A DNA stretch of 64,000 bases from Adineta ricciae. Its lineage: Eukaryota; Rotifera; Eurotatoria; Adinetida; Adinetidae. The stretch is from NCBI GenBank assembly GCA_905250025.1, contig CAJNOJ010000013.1, positions 682,001 to 746,000 of the forward strand, written 5' to 3'. Positions 63,468 to 64,000 of this stretch are shown piece after piece (within the stretch, counting starts at the first letter, position 1; each line of letters starts with the position of its first letter). The position numbers and the translations under genes were made by a program. Below the pieces are notes generated by a model. The model ran no database searches and was not told the DNA's origin. It saw nothing but the letters and a program-made list of their open reading frames with translations.

Positions 63468-64000
63468 TCAAGATTGAAGTTCGCCAAATTGAGCACAACA
63501 TAATTTACAACGCCAGTCACCTTCAGGTGCTTTTGATAGAGGCGGAGAACAACAATACATATGATAACCACTGAAATTGACGAGAATAAGCAAAGTTGAA
63601 ATGAAATTTTAGACGATATTTACCGATCACAATCATCGCAAAACAAAAGTTCGGAATCATTCTCAGAATTACCACATTCGGTACATGTTTTACATTCCAT
63701 ACATTGCCATGGATAAGTTTTCACTTGTCGAACCATGTTAGGAGTAAACTTGAGACATGTTGGATGTGCGCAACCGCCACAATCCTGCAAGAAAGGAATA
63801 AATAAATAGGAACTTGATTCGAAGTGGCAAAGATTCTCTTATATACCTTGCAAGTAATCATTTGTTCGGGAAGTTTTGTTGTTTTATTCTCATGCTCATC
63901 ACCAGTACAAAAATCACATTGAACGCCTGTTGTAATACCTAATGATGTATCAACATTCGACATGGGTTGCTTCAATTGTTGTTGCTGCTGTTGCTGAAAC
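63468..64000 (-). CDS. DPF/BAF45-like double PHD finger protein (3' part, cut by the window)
   Basis: A chromatin reader of the d4/Requiem family, a SWI/SNF (BAF) subunit binding acylated histone H3. The visible exons run from the right edge with a Gln-rich stretch and [10 protein letters not shown]. The first PHD follows: [30 protein letters not shown]. The second PHD reads [22 protein letters not shown], then [20 protein letters not shown] and KLCC. The chain ends AQFGELQS and stop, a short tail after the second finger as in DPF proteins. MYST acetyltransferases also carry such tandem fingers, but there a long catalytic part would follow, so DPF is favoured. The N-terminal Requiem domain and zinc finger, if present, lie beyond 64000. 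Confidence 0.85.

Overview
The window looks like a stretch of a bdelloid rotifer nuclear genome (Adineta- or Rotaria-like). The AT-rich DNA holds animal genes split by many short GT-AG introns of about 50-65 nt. The families include a BK channel, tektin-3, Pax, villin, AMPK gamma, MKK7, Rab27 and a Dbl-type RhoGEF. Divergent nuclear receptors and a TIR protein of the kind expanded in bdelloids are also present. Species assignment is inference. No prokaryotic, CRISPR, tRNA or rRNA signal was seen. All gene models are hand-read from conserved protein segments and splice signals. Exact starts, UTRs and promoters are therefore less certain than the family calls.

Layout. 2.2-8.4 kb: two tandem nuclear receptor genes (minus strand), direct copies about 4.1-4.4 kb apart with patchy identity. 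8.4-12.8 kb: no recognisable gene. 12.8-18.6 kb: a Dbl/MCF2L-like RhoGEF (minus). 21.6-22.9 kb: a secreted EGF-like protein with a chitin-binding-like end (plus). 24.1-25.4 kb: a third, canonical nuclear receptor (minus). 26.2-31.1 kb: villin (minus). 32.4-34.8 kb: an armadillo/HEAT-TIR-SAM protein (minus). 36.0-37.2 kb: Rab27 (minus). 38.1-40.1 kb: AMPK gamma (minus). 40.6-41.5 kb: a possible ankyrin/kinase gene remnant (minus). 41.5-43.3 kb: MKK7 (plus). 44.7-46.6 kb: tektin-3 (plus). 47.4-48.5 kb: an unusual Pax-like gene (minus). 49.9-55.2 kb: Slo1/BK potassium channel (minus). 56.5-58.5 kb: a second EGF/chitin-binding gene (minus). 59.0-59.9 kb: an unrecognised charged coiled-coil protein (minus). 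60.9-61.3 kb: a small prepropeptide that looks like a neuropeptide precursor (plus). 61.4-62.9 kb: an SLC49A4-like transporter (minus). 63.5 kb to the right edge: a double-PHD (DPF/BAF45-like) gene, cut by the window.

The genes do not form a pathway or operon; this is an ordinary metazoan neighbourhood. The observations most worth following are: (1) the candidate neuropeptide precursor with three -PL(M/F)G amidation sites; (2) a Pax-like protein that keeps only the N-terminal half of the paired domain plus an octapeptide-like motif; (3) a TIR protein whose domain order differs from SARM1 and which keeps the glutamate expected of NADase TIRs; (4) twin nuclear receptors sharing a disrupted second zinc finger and showing gene-conversion-like mosaicism; (5) paired loss of two cysteines in one chitin-binding domain; (6) a 34-nt microexon carrying the BK selectivity filter.
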